From: Lithospermum erythrorhizon | Taxonomy: Eukaryota; Streptophyta; Magnoliopsida; Boraginales; Boraginaceae | Assembly (NCBI GenBank): GCA_019722365.1 | Contig: JADFUC010000173.1 | Span: 33,679-97,678, forward strand | Direction of reading: 5' to 3' | DNA length: 64,000 nt | Shown: positions 53,710 to 64,000 of the stretch, piece after piece | Layout: each line of letters begins with the position of its first letter | Numbering within the stretch: the stretch's first letter is position 1 | The notes under the pieces: model-generated | Database searches by the model: none | What the model saw: only the letters and a program-made list of their open reading frames with translations | Told to the model about the DNA's origin: nothing | Program-made: the position numbers and the translations under genes

Positions 53710-53890
53710 AAATTGGCAACGAGGCGCCGACTCATGGAAAGTCTTCTGCAGCGCTTGCCCAGCTGCCAACGTGGGACGGTTCACCACCGCTGGGATTGCG
53801 GTTCTGACGGAGCGTACCGGAGGGCGATGATGTCGCCGTGGGAGGCCGAAGGCCGGTCGCCCGCCGCGTTTTTCCTCGCCCGTTGTTAAA
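53710..53890 (+). repeat. GC-rich patch in the third Tork-like leader
   Basis: About 180 bases of clearly higher GC with many CG dinucleotides (GAGGCCGAAGGCCGGTCGCC region near 53.84 kb) between two very AT-rich stretches. Equivalent in position to 24.55-24.71 kb of the minus-strand relative. It may be an untranslated structure or a gag N-terminus; neither is shown. Confidence 0.5.
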
Positions 53891-55525
53891 ACCCTAATCC
53901 ATTTTAAAAAATATTAATTTCGTCACAGAATTATTATCATTTTATTATTATATAATTATAATTATCAATTTTAAGTATAATAAATTTAATTCAATAAGTC
54001 CCTTTCATTATTTGTCCGCTTACATATTTAATTATCGAAAAGTGACAAAATCATGGTAACAATATCTAGTTAAAGATATAAAGAGCATGTAGATAATTAC
54101 TTCTAAATTTTTTATCTTATTGTATTTATAGAAATAATTATTGTAATAATTATTGTCTATTTGTGATGTAAAATAATTATTACACAACTATTTGGACATA
54201 AAATATATGTTAATTAATGCATTTAATTATACATATTCATTTATTTCAATTATAGGATCTGGGTCAATTTAAATTCAAATCAGATATTTAGTGTGATTCG
54301 ATTTTTGATTTGCAAATCAAAATGAAAACTATTTATGGATCATGGAATCTATATATTTAACATTTGAATCGACGGCAGTAATTTTCTCAACTCATAATTG
54401 TTAATTGTATATTAAGTACATGTTTACATGATTGACAGATGTTTATCAGATACCTATTACATTACTTAATTGCATTAATAATATTTTTATGACTTTATGA
54501 GTCATTTATTCATACTCATTTAATGTATTTATTAAATGTAAAGTTTGGCGTAATTTATTTTCAATGAATGATGAGGATATATTGATACGACCAATTGCTT
54601 TTCTTTTTAAATACTGCCCCAAAACCGCTTATTCATTGTACACGACCACCTAATCGCTTTTATTTATTTATTTCCCTTTACCTTACAAGCTCACAGTTGC
54701 CTACGCTAAGAATAAATATTCTTCCGCTGAGGCATCGAGATGCCATTTCACAACGGCGATTTGAAAGTTTTCAAAAGCCGAAGAATATAAGATTTCACTG
54801 TGCCAGAATAGGCTTATTATTTTAGGATCATATTGCTATATCTCTAAATGTGTATTATTTATTTTATTTTTTATGATGTACATATTATTTGAGTATTTGT
54901 TATATAACATGTTAAATAATTAATCAAATAATACACTTACCATAAAATCTAAGCTTAACGATCAAGCCAATTTGAAGCAACTTATCACGACATCGCATCA
55001 GACGGCAGCAGACGGCATCGCGATTGCATGCATAATGTATCACAAGCTGTCGATTTCCACTAACGCTAAGCCTCCAAACGATCATTCCAAGTAATATATT
55101 AGCTTAATCGGTCGCTAACCTAGCGCGATTTACTCAACGTCATTGATAATTTGTCAGTAAAGATCCTGTAGGGAAGCAGAACACAAAGAGTTATGTTACA
55201 TTTACAATTGGTTAGTTAACCTACTACTGTGTCGTTTTTCAAACGTACGCACACATTCAAATCACAAAGATAAGAAATCTTGGCAAACTAATATATTTTA
55301 GAGATTTTGAGACGTATTTGTTTACAATTTATTTCTGTAAGTATTTGACATTTATAGATTACTAAAATTGTTTTCTATTTATACTTATTCTTAAATGAAA
55401 TGACTACTCCCTAACACACCTGTAACTGCTTTGGTCAGACTTACAGTGTCAAGTAAGTTTAACAACTCAAACTTTGATGATCGTCTCGAACTGAGGATCG
55501 TTTCTCAAGTTATGAGAGAGAATGT
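53891..55525 (+). other. AT-rich leader of the third Tork-like body
   Basis: Very AT-rich to about 54.59 kb, then a segment (54.59-55.25 kb) homologous to 41.83-42.5 kb of the previous body (shared GAGGCATC-AGATGC and AACGATCATTCCAA-GTAA landmarks). No gene seen. Confidence 0.5.
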
Positions 55526-55530
55526 AATAT

Positions 55531-55950
55531 GTGTTGAACACTGTGGTCCCATCCAGCCCAATGACGCCGCTTACCAATAGGCAAAGAAGCCTATGTGAAA
55601 AGCATGTTCTGACAAGCCAGATATGTCCAATGTCTTATGCTAAATGCACATGTGAACCCGCGGTCCAAACCGCAGATGCAGGCGCGAAAGCATATGACAT
55701 GCATCGAGCAACTCACGAGTTATTCAAAGGTAGCAAGAACGAGATATATGACATCGCTTTTTGCTCTCATTGACAAATGTCGGCAAACGGGATGTGCCGC
55801 AAGCCCACATGTCATTAAAATGATAGGCTTGGTCGAACGATTCAATGTCCTGGGCTCTAGTGTTTCGAAAGAACTGGTTGTAGACCTTATCCTGAAATTC
55901 TCCTTAAAAGTTCCTTCCGCTTGTTTCAATCTTCAATATGTATAAGTTCG
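55531..55950 (+). pseudogene. Gag remnant (UBN2-type) of the third Tork-like body
   Basis: The first frame (to 55773) ends ATHELFKGSKNEIYDIAF. The second frame, shifted, continues LIDKCRQTGCAASPHVIKMI then GLVERFNVLGSSVSKELVVD and LILKFSL to about 55945. Together they match Tork-type Gag (LF...R.DI...L..CKQ..G.SVSPHVLKMI...LG..VS.EL.VD.IL.SL). One frameshift near 55.76 kb is explicit. Zinc-knuckle-like Cys/His lie near 56.21-56.27 kb. Confidence 0.75.
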
Positions 55951-56849
55951 AAGTCATGCCTCTAAACTAACTCCTACTTATGTCTTCGTGTCCAAAACAA
56001 GAAGAAATTCAAAGGTTCAATGGTAAAGTAATGTCAAGTGAAACAAAGCAGTAAAGGAGACAAAGTTGTCATTACTTGATAACCTGTGTGGGTCACCGGA
56101 AGTCGACCCGCAAGAATTTCGAAGATGTAGTTAATGGCTCGACGACAACTCAACTCTACGTATACGATACATGTTATTGAAGTTTGTACAACTTCTAATT
56201 CTACTTTCAGGCGCTTGTCACCGACGCGTTCTCATATTTGTCGCACGCTGCAGGAACTGCTGTGCAAGTAGAAGCGACTCCAAAGAGAGCAGACGGATCT
56301 ACGAAAGTGGAACGACGCTGGGGCGTCAGCAGCTCGGGCAAAGTAGATCCATTAGTTTTTAATCGCCTACAGCCGTGTTTTAAAATTTGAATAATTTATC
56401 GTACCGCTTTTAGCAGAATATTATTTCCATTTCGCTTTAACAACGGCTGTTTTATTTTCAATCGATCCCACCCATTTAGATTCTAAAATTGTATAACGTA
56501 TAGTAATACATCTCTCCAAAATGCCTATATATTTTAGACACTTCTATCGAGGCACATAACATTAATTTAGAACAAGCCTAACGACTTAAACCCTCACATA
56601 CTCCATGTAAGTATCAAGTAGTATAAGGTCATATAAACAGTTAAATCAGATCAAGAAACTTCACTCTTTGTGAAATATTTCGACGGCTTTATAAATTAAT
56701 CACATACGATAAGTATAAGTCGTGGTTAAGGTGGCAAATGACTCAAATCACCTCTCACCGGATTCAATGAAAGTATGAAAGATTTATCGGGGACTAATAA
56801 TCAATGGGTATTATGGGCAAGGAACACATCTCGCAAAGAGGTGGTCAGG

Positions 56850-57060
56850 ATTACTTCATTACATTTACATCGACGACACAAAGAGATATGATTATGTGTA
56901 TCTCGATAAGACAAACAAGAATCTCAGAAATTTAAGGAATTTCAAAATGAAGTACGTAACCAACTGAACGAGACTATAAAGCATTCTTCGTTTGACGTGA
57001 GAGGAGAATACTCTGAGTCATTAGTTCAATATTCATCTTAGCGGTTTGCTTTCACAACTT
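56850..57060 (+). pseudogene. Integrase core remnant, first part
   Basis: Combining frames gives FITF-DD, YVYL, a KFKEF-like helix, NQLN-T-K and a REENTLS piece, the copia integrase series FITFIDDFSR-YVYLM...SDRGGEYLS with its two catalytic Asp regions. Breaks off at about 57.06 kb. Confidence 0.65.
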
Positions 57061-57425
57061 ACGATACCTATCTATCCTAGTATATATGTTAATGCTATGA
57101 TTAGTTTTTCTTTTTCCTAAGTTTTACCCTTTTTAGTAATTAACCACCCCAAAATTCAAATCTCAAAATTATTTCTTCTACTAGTATTTTTCTTTATAAT
57201 TAACTCAATATTGTACTCTAGTAATTACTCACCTATATCATAACAAATTTTTATATACGAGTTTCAGATCACATATAATAGATCTAATTATTTTTCTTCA
57301 AGTATAATTTTGAATTATATAAAATTATCTTTTTTTTTTCTCCTCTACATAATTTTAATTCATTATTTATACTATAAAAATATATTATAAAATTAATGGA
57401 TTAATTTAACAAAAGGGGATCACAA
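57060..57425. repeat. AT-rich insertion inside integrase
   Basis: About 365 bases of strongly AT-rich, T-tract-rich DNA with no coding content lie between the SDRGGEYLS part and the TPHELW part of integrase and replace about 60 codons expected there. It looks unscrambled compared with its flanks. It may be a small non-autonomous element or filler DNA; no terminal repeats were found. Confidence 0.5.
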
Positions 57426-57760
57426 GACAAATAACTAGTACTTAATAAACATCCAACTAAATCAGCAGAGAAAACTCCTCATGAATTGTGTTTGGAAACT
57501 TTTCCAAGTTGGATTTTCTCAGGATTTGAAGTTGTGAGGCTTATGTTAAGAAATTGACAAAAGATGAACTAGCACCCAAATCGGATAAAATAATTACTTT
57601 ATCAATCAAGAAAACTGCTATTACTTACTTCTACCAAGACGAATAAAATATTCGTTGATCAGAGCATTCCTCAAAAGGAATATTTATCCGTAAGTGGGGG
57701 AGCGAGGTGTTCATCTTCGGTGAAACTCAAGACATGGCGACCACAATACCAAGTAGCGCA
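57425..57760 (+). pseudogene. Integrase C-terminal remnant
   Basis: Frames give NIQL-TKSAEKTPHELC-like, GKL-PSWIFS-like, VVRLMLRN-like and FVDQSIPQKEYL-like pieces, following the Tork pattern PTKSVEKTPYELW.GK.P....L.IWGCEAYVKR...VF...FLE. Several frame changes. Confidence 0.6.
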
Positions 57761-58049
57761 GGCATCTAATTAACACACCACAGAATTAGTACCTTCTTAC
57801 ATACATCCAGCTCTTGGATCCACGTGAAGTCATGAGGAACCAACCTGGGAGATCCAATGTGACATCGCCAAGAACCAAACCGCCGGGCTGCCCTTCATGA
57901 CAAAGCCGACGAGCCTACTCTCTTACGGTAGCAATAGGCAAAGAAAGATTATAAACGGGCCGATAGCCATGAGGTCCGAGATGATTCATGTACCAAAATA
58001 AAGGTTTGGTCTTGTTAGATTTCTACCAACGAGGTTCAGCCTCTAACGA

Positions 58050-58500
58050 AAGGTAAACGGATATTTAAGAAGAACATTTACAAGACAAGTGAACGCTCCA
58101 TGCTTTTTAAGCAGCTACAAGGAAAGGCTTTCAAGAATTATGGTATTGATTATGATGAAATCCTATTAGTAAGTGGCTACGCTTAAAGTTCATCTCTGAT
58201 AATCTTTAGCTATCAGTCTCCCATGACTAAGTAGATATGGCAAATGGGCGAAATACCATTTCCCCGAATGGAAATCTTATGAAGATATTTATTAATGGTA
58301 TAACCTGTGCTTTATATATCCTAAAAGACCTAAGGTTCAGAAGATACGAGGTCCATGAGTAGTCTCAAGCAAAGATTCAAGATTTTCGGGAATTCAAGCT
58401 TTTGACGGCTAATCAGCATTGCGATTCATTAAAACGTACACCTGTGACATGCGAAAGAGAGTTATATAAAGATTTATAGTTCTATATGTCGGTTTACATA
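58050..58500 (+). pseudogene. Reverse transcriptase start, third Tork-like body
   Basis: Pieces in order: TYKARLV-like (TRQVNAPCF in a shifted frame), YGIDYDEILLVSGYA-like, IWQM, and MEDLY-like, matching WVFKRKTD...YKARLVAKGY...VDYDETFSPVA...IWQMDVKTAFLNG. It ends before the YVDD motif, where the minus-strand LTR begins. Confidence 0.55.
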
Positions 58501-58589
58501 CCAATCATCGGGAACAATGTAGAGTCATAGAATCTAGTATGAATTTCATTTGTGATAAAAATACCAAATTCATATCCCGATCCTCAAAA

Positions 58590-59515
58590 ATGATATAAAT
58601 TAATCTGGGTAAATTCATAATACGCACATTTAATAATGGTGAAATGGCTTATATCATAAAATGAAGATAGCGAAACCACTCCTTGGAAGCCGAGCCCACA
58701 CGTGAATCTTTGAAATCCTCCTCCAATTGTTTTTCCAACACCAAGTAGGTGTTCTCTGCACTGCACAGCCTCGTGAGGTCAATCCCACAACTTGAATTTA
58801 AGTTTAACTAAGTGGACGGACGGACAAATCAAGAGAAGAATTTTTCAATTCTTCCCTTGGTATTTTCGGCCATTCTTGGAGGAGATGGAGGTTTTCTTTT
58901 TGTTTCATAATCATATGAAACCTAAATGATAAGGATCACTTATATAATGGTCCATCATTTAGTCTAAAGCCCAACCGAACTAATGAAATTTTGTGCAGTT
59001 CGATTTAATTAAACCGCTAAGTAAAATCAAAACACAACAAGTTGTTAATAGTAACTAAAAAGTTACTAACAAGCTGAAACTAACTACCGAATTAATTCAA
59101 TTGACTAATTAATTAATTCGGTTCATTCCACTTATATTTTACATCAATGTAAAATTTAATCAGAATATTCGCTGACATAATCAACACTAATTTAGCAATG
59201 TAGTTTAATTTCATACATGAAATATAATCTTAACGTCACCGTATGTGTGTGACCTTCTAGGCTCGTGATAATAGTAAGTTGTATAATAATAATAATTTGA
59301 CCAATTACTATTATTATTATAACGACAATTGCAAGTATCTGAAGAATCGCCTATAACCTTAAATATCACGAAACTCAAACTAAGAATATGCTACTACTAA
59401 GTAACACTAAGTTCTAGTAATCACATTTAACCAACCCGTAAATGAATCGCTACACAATCGTCAGCAATCCACAATAAAAGTGGAATCAATTTAATTTGAT
59501 TTATATCGTCAAATC
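58590..59515 (-). repeat. Tork-like LTR, minus orientation, first of two in tandem
   Basis: Carries the whole series of LTR landmarks in minus orientation: CGTGAATC...CCTCCTCCAATTG, TTCGGCCATTCTTGGAGGAG, TTAATTAATTCGG, TTTCATACATGAAATATAA, TGACCTTCTAGGCTCGTGATAAT and CTATAACCTTAAA. Compare 17.75-18.69 kb. About 0.92 kb. Confidence 0.65.
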
Positions 59516-60130
59516 ATCTTTTCCCTTATATAAGAACCGCGAATGGTTCTTTGGAGAGGATGAAACCAAAATCTAGATTTTCATTTCATCTTTTCCTTAT
59601 ATAGTCCCTCTCTTGTTTCGGCCTAATTTCGATCGGGTTGGATAAATGTTAACTAAACTAAGCACCAACTTATTACTGAAACGAAAAGAATCTCTAACAA
59701 GTTACTAATGTTTCCTCGTTAAACCATCAATTGAAATAACAATTTAATTGATTCGGTTTATCCAATTTGTATGTTACATTATCACGTAAAATTCTCGATC
59801 AAGTATCTCGTGATTTCAATCAACTTCCAATTTAAAAATCTCGATGAATTCCATATACGAATATAACTCAACGCTATCAGATCTCTGACCTCTCTGGCCG
59901 AGATAACATAGTCGATAATAATATAATACCATTTGTGGATTATTATATCGATTATGGATTCAAAGAATTCAGCATAACTCATTATCGCGAGTCCTTAGTA
60001 ATATATATAATTATTATTTATTGAACACTCAGTCGGGTACCCCATTTAACTAAGCTAAGAAATGAATTGTTACAACAGCCTGCCTAACTATTACAATTAT
60101 AGAAATTAAAATACTCCTCGATTTCCAACA
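59515..60130 (-). repeat. Tork-like LTR, minus orientation, second, partial copy
   Basis: Repeats the right-hand series of the preceding LTR (AATATAACTCAACGCTATCAG, TCTGACCTCTCTGGCCGAGATAA, CATAACTCATTATC, AACACTCAGTC) and ends ATTTCCAACA, the family edge. Lacks the left third. It is the immediate 3' LTR of the body at 60.13-64 kb. A CATCTTTTCC-TTATATA motif is duplicated at its left end (59.51 and 59.59 kb). Confidence 0.6.
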
Positions 60131-63100
60131 CTCCCACTTACCCTTTATTACTTTATAATTCCTTTATCACGCGATTCTAGTCATAGCAATATAAGAAGTC
60201 GTCATTGAACACCCATCATTTTTCACTGAATGAATCGACCAGCATTTTGCCCCATAACTAATCCGCCTTTCATATTCCATTGGTGAGTCTGGTGATCTAC
60301 ATTTATATTGCCGACGGATAAATCCCTTATAATATATCAACACGCATCGCGATACTTTTCATCGCTAATACCCAACATACGCCGCTATAATCCCCGAAGG
60401 CGCACGCTTGACATACCAAAGCACACAACTCATATAACGTAAGTAGTTATATATGCGGCATCTAAAAATTGTTAAACTAATAGCTCTAGGCACAAGATAT
60501 TATTATCTTTCTATGATTTTGCAAATGTCAATCCAAATTTCTCCTAAGATAGGCCCATAAGACGATCAAGCTTTGCAAGCTCTTACAATCCAAGAGAATC
60601 GATCATCAATCACTATGTCACATCAAATGCGTGTCGCCTCTAAACTATCAAAGATCTCGATCAGCAGTAGTTGGCTACCTTATATTTCTAGACTTGACAG
60701 GGTTCTTTACAACACTTCTAGGTTGTCCTCTAGAAATTATATGGCAGCCTGGGGACTTTATTTTTACTCGACGAGGAAATACATGTTATATGTAAATTAG
60801 AACATATAAACACATAGACATAAGGAACAAACAAATGAGACAGAAGTCAGAATATTCAATTATTGTTCACATAACAAGACGTATACGCTAGTTCTACTAA
60901 ATCCAACACCACTATGACATTCGCTTCAGACCTTCACCGCATATTCAATATGCTTTGCATCGAGGCATTGGCTCGTAAATAGATATTAAGCATTAGCCTA
61001 TGTTCTTGGAACTACTCCAAGATACTCGCTTCCACTATATGGGCCACAAAACCGGCATTGTGGCTCGATCTATACCCAACTATTCATCTCCTCCTACGAA
61101 CTCAAGAACGATCTTGCCCTTTTCGATACCGTAGCATACCTTTCACGCAATCCAAAGAGGTTTCTCCTGATTAGCTTGATATTGCCGGTAAAGAATTTAC
61201 ATAACACACGTCGCGCTATACTTACATGGTGTACATGATGGACCCTTGCCACTGGAAGAGATAACGCGAGTCCTTCATCTTTCCATCTTTAACATCTACG
61301 GTGGGATTACCCTGAGTCAGCTTGAACTCATGTCTCATGGAGATGACCTTCCTCGAATCATTCACTTGAACCTTTGCCAGCACTTCATCGACATGCTCGC
61401 TCCGAAAAGTTCATAAGCCGTCAGCTCAACCTCATTTAATTTAGATTCCGAGAATGTATTTTGCTTTACTGAGTCCTTCATTGAGAAACGCTCACGCCAG
61501 CCCAATACTTAATCGAGTTCAAGAATTTACTTTACTTCCAATTATTAGTATGTCATCTACATACGTGACTATAAATGTTATGTAACTCCTGATTTTACCT
61601 TCAGATAATAATACATTCTTTCTTCGTTTTTATGAATTCAAATTTTTGATCGCTTTTAATGAATTCAAAATCGCTTTTTGATGACTAAAATATTTGATGA
61701 ATCCATCTCGACTTCATGGCTATCAACCATTTATCAACATCTGCTACTCATTACCTCCTCAGTAGCGGCCTGCCATTTTCAAAATGACGGTCATACCAAC
61801 GGTCCTGCTTTGGACGCATTTTGGGCTTGGTCTCTAAGGGTCGGTTTTCCACAACTCCTCGCGAATCAAGAATCGGCCCTACTCAAGATTCTAATTTCAT
61901 GTACGTCACCATCTCTATACCAGCGTATTGACAATGCTTTCATCATCTTAAGCTTCCTCAGCATTTAATACCTCACTCCTAGCCTTCTAGATGGGATATT
62001 CATATCGCGAACGCCCCATCGTGAAATGAAAAATTTTGTTTTCGCTTCTTCGTATTAGTAAGAACTAACTGCATCCATCGATAACCAATAAAGTAGGATC
62101 GCATCGACACAAGCAATGGGGTTTATCTTTTACCAATTTCTGACATGTTTCATGCCCCCAAGTCCCGAGAAAACTCAATTGGGGAAACTTCCATAACTCA
62201 ATTCATGAGGTATCATGCGCCGATATAGTCGACATTTCATTAAGAATGGTGCCGACGCGGCTTCAGAAGTTTATATTCGTAAATTAACTCAACAGGATGG
62301 GAGCAAAGCTCATCATCGTTAAAAACCACCTCAATCTCGCGTTCGATTCCTCCTTTCGCGACGTTACGGTATGCTCCTGGTGAGCGAAATAGAAACAATA
62401 CTCTCCTCTATAAGGCCGAAGACTTTTATAGTCTTGTTCAATCGTTTCGCTTCATCATGAAGTTCCTCAAGCGATTCACGCTTGTGTCATCGTATACATA
62501 ACCACATTTACTATAATCACGCGAAGTCTAATGAAGTAATTGTAACCATCTCGCAGATGCTGTTTCATCAGCCTGCATACATCGGGCTTCAGATTATCCC
62601 CAACAAACATTCGCTTTTATCAGATCCACGGCGGCGATTTCGTCATCCCGCCTCAAAGAGACAAGATTCATACTTATCGTATTTATCCATAATCGAAACC
62701 TTCAAGCATTCCACCGGGCTGTAAGCTCCTTGGATACGGTACCAAGCTTATAAGGACCCATTCACAATCTAGATATATGCTTTAAACTGTTAGCTCATAG
62801 CTTTATCAATGTTATGTTCTTCGATTGACGTATCTGGGAGTCCGCACATCTTCGAGAAACGTATTACTTTATATCGTTGCCATTTCTTTATGTAGACCCT
62901 AAATGCATCAGATCACTAAACGAAAGGAAACCATTCATTCAAAAATACCAAAAGAAAGCAAGAATATTCCCGCAATAGTTAGGTGCACAAATATCATTTA
63001 AATTTAGAAACACGGCCCCTGAGGCAAAATTCAAACCGATGGATCCCACGCTCCTGCCGCAACTCCTCATCTTCCCTTTACATTGATTCATATCTTTCCT

Positions 63101-64000
63101 CTACTGGGCTCAGCTCCTCGCATATCGCTACAAATGTGAGAACCATAAATGTTTTGACAAAGCACCCACGAAGAGAATTTGGTTATACAAACTTCAATAA
63201 CATACATATACATATATAATTGGTATTAATCGAGCTGTCGTTAGACCATTCTTCCTATTTTCTACATCTCTCTTGCAGTCGACTCAGCCGACCTAAAGTT
63301 CCTACAAGAATGACACTTGTCCTCCTTTCGTTGTTTCCTCGCCCAAAGATTTTTGTAACCTTAGGTTTTTCGAACCCTTAGCCTTACCATCGAATCTCTT
63401 CGAATTTCTTCGCTTGGACCACCAAGACATGCTAGTTAGAGTTTTAACCTTTCCTGCATTCATCTCAAAGATTCGTGATCATCTTATGTAATTGCTGTAG
63501 ATAATTCAAACTTATGCATGTTAAAGTTCATCACAACCGGTAGAACTTCTCTCCGGGAAGGACTTTAGATGCGTCTACGCCTGGCTTCTTTCGAAACACC
63601 GGAAATTTCAAGACATTGTTACTGCCGACTGCCCTCATCATTTAACGCATACGGGCTCACAAATTATCCATTTCACAACTTGCTATCATCAGAGCACAAA
63701 CATTTCACTGTGACATACTATCTCAACGTTAAGTATTTTTGGAGTAATATAGTAATTTCACTATATCAGCTGAAAAATTAAAGTGTAGTGGTCGGGGTGC
63801 TCTTCAGAAATTAAATCATTGTACAGTGGTCGCCTCGATGATAAGATGGGTAGTTCAGAAAATTAAAATAGTTCGTGAACTCTAAAAATTAAATCATAGT
63901 TTGTGGGTCTTTAACTAAAAAGTCAATAGTAATTGTAAAATGACTAAATAGAACTCATGTAATGATCGTTAGCAATACGTAACTGAACGAAGTACTTGAG
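60131..64000 (-). mobile_element. Fourth Tork-like copia body (-), leaves the window
   Basis: From left to right on the minus strand: 3' region (60.57-60.75 kb, shared with 51.73-51.90 kb), RNase H (about 60.9-61.2 kb), RT with FIVTYVDDI at about 61,577-61,549, integrase region (about 62.3-62.65 kb) and gag side (63.4-63.8 kb). Its 5' LTR lies beyond the window. Landmark order and spacing copy the element at 17.75-26.1 kb. All frames are broken. Open frames on the + strand here are shadows. Confidence 0.65.
61240..62060 (-). pseudogene. Reverse transcriptase remnant of the fourth Tork-like body
   Basis: The catalytic motif reads TYVDD on the minus strand at about 61,570-61,550. It is flanked by pieces matching the copy at 20.1-21.1 kb in the same order (the AGTATGTCATCTACATACG segment here, AAGTATGTCATCGACATACG there). 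The N-terminal RT half (61.6-62.0 kb) is more scrambled than in the other copy. Confidence 0.65.

Larger units (their letters stand above)
53086..58590 (+). mobile_element. Third Tork-like copia body (+), truncated in RT
   Basis: Leader (53.1-55.5 kb), gag (55.53-55.95 kb), integrase (56.85-57.06 and 57.43-57.76 kb, interrupted) and the start of RT (58.05-58.5 kb), all on the + strand. It stops where minus-strand LTR sequence begins near 58.59 kb. The best preserved Tork-type coding in the window, yet frameshifted throughout. Confidence 0.65.

Overview
The window is nuclear DNA from a flowering plant, most likely a eudicot. Genes are intron-containing with GT-AG junctions, both recognisable gene families are plant lineages, and the rest is AT-rich and packed with plant LTR retrotransposons. 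The species cannot be read from the sequence.

Genic part (1-13.3 kb). A guanylate-binding-protein-like GTPase gene runs on the + strand. The window opens inside it and twelve coding exons can be placed (97-7569). It faces, tail to tail across about 0.95 kb, an intact minus-strand leucine-rich-repeat receptor kinase of the HAESA/HSL1 type (two exons, 8515-11886, 997 residues). The first family works in nuclear defence control and the second in peptide-hormone perception. Nothing in the sequence shows that the two genes cooperate. AT-rich upstream DNA of the kinase gene follows, with a diverged direct repeat of about 145 bp.

Repeat part (13.7-64 kb). No intact gene was found here. Matching LTRs and homologous landmarks give a layered picture. 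(1) A SIRE-like Ty1/copia element, + strand, about 13.69-30.3 kb, has LTRs at both ends. Its gag-integrase half (15.6-17.5 kb) is separated from its RT-RNase H half (26.2-27.3 kb) by (2) a Tork-like copia element on the minus strand (about 17.75-26.1 kb) with its own LTR pair. (3) A decayed hAT transposase gene on the minus strand (33.0-34.8 kb) is followed by two unusual tandem arrays (70-bp and about 145-bp units). (4) A Ty3/gypsy-type LTR lies on the minus strand (about 37.0-39.6 kb) and a larger homologue on the + strand (about 46.08-50.64 kb), the latter inside (5) a second Tork-like element on the + strand (about 40.1-53.1 kb). Its right LTR leads straight into (6) another Tork-like body, + strand, which is cut in its RT at about 58.5 kb by (7) a further minus-strand Tork-like element that leaves the window at 64 kb.

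The two genes read without a single frame error over more than 5 kb of coding sequence. The element coding regions are recognisable only in short runs broken by clustered small insertions, deletions and rearrangements. That may be old decay, or it may mark unpolished long-read sequence in repeats.

I found no convincing undescribed biological system. The most interesting points are the nested element architecture, the tandem arrays beside the hAT gene, the matching tandem repeats inside the gypsy LTRs, and the contrast in sequence quality. Element boundaries are estimates by eye, good to tens of bases at best.
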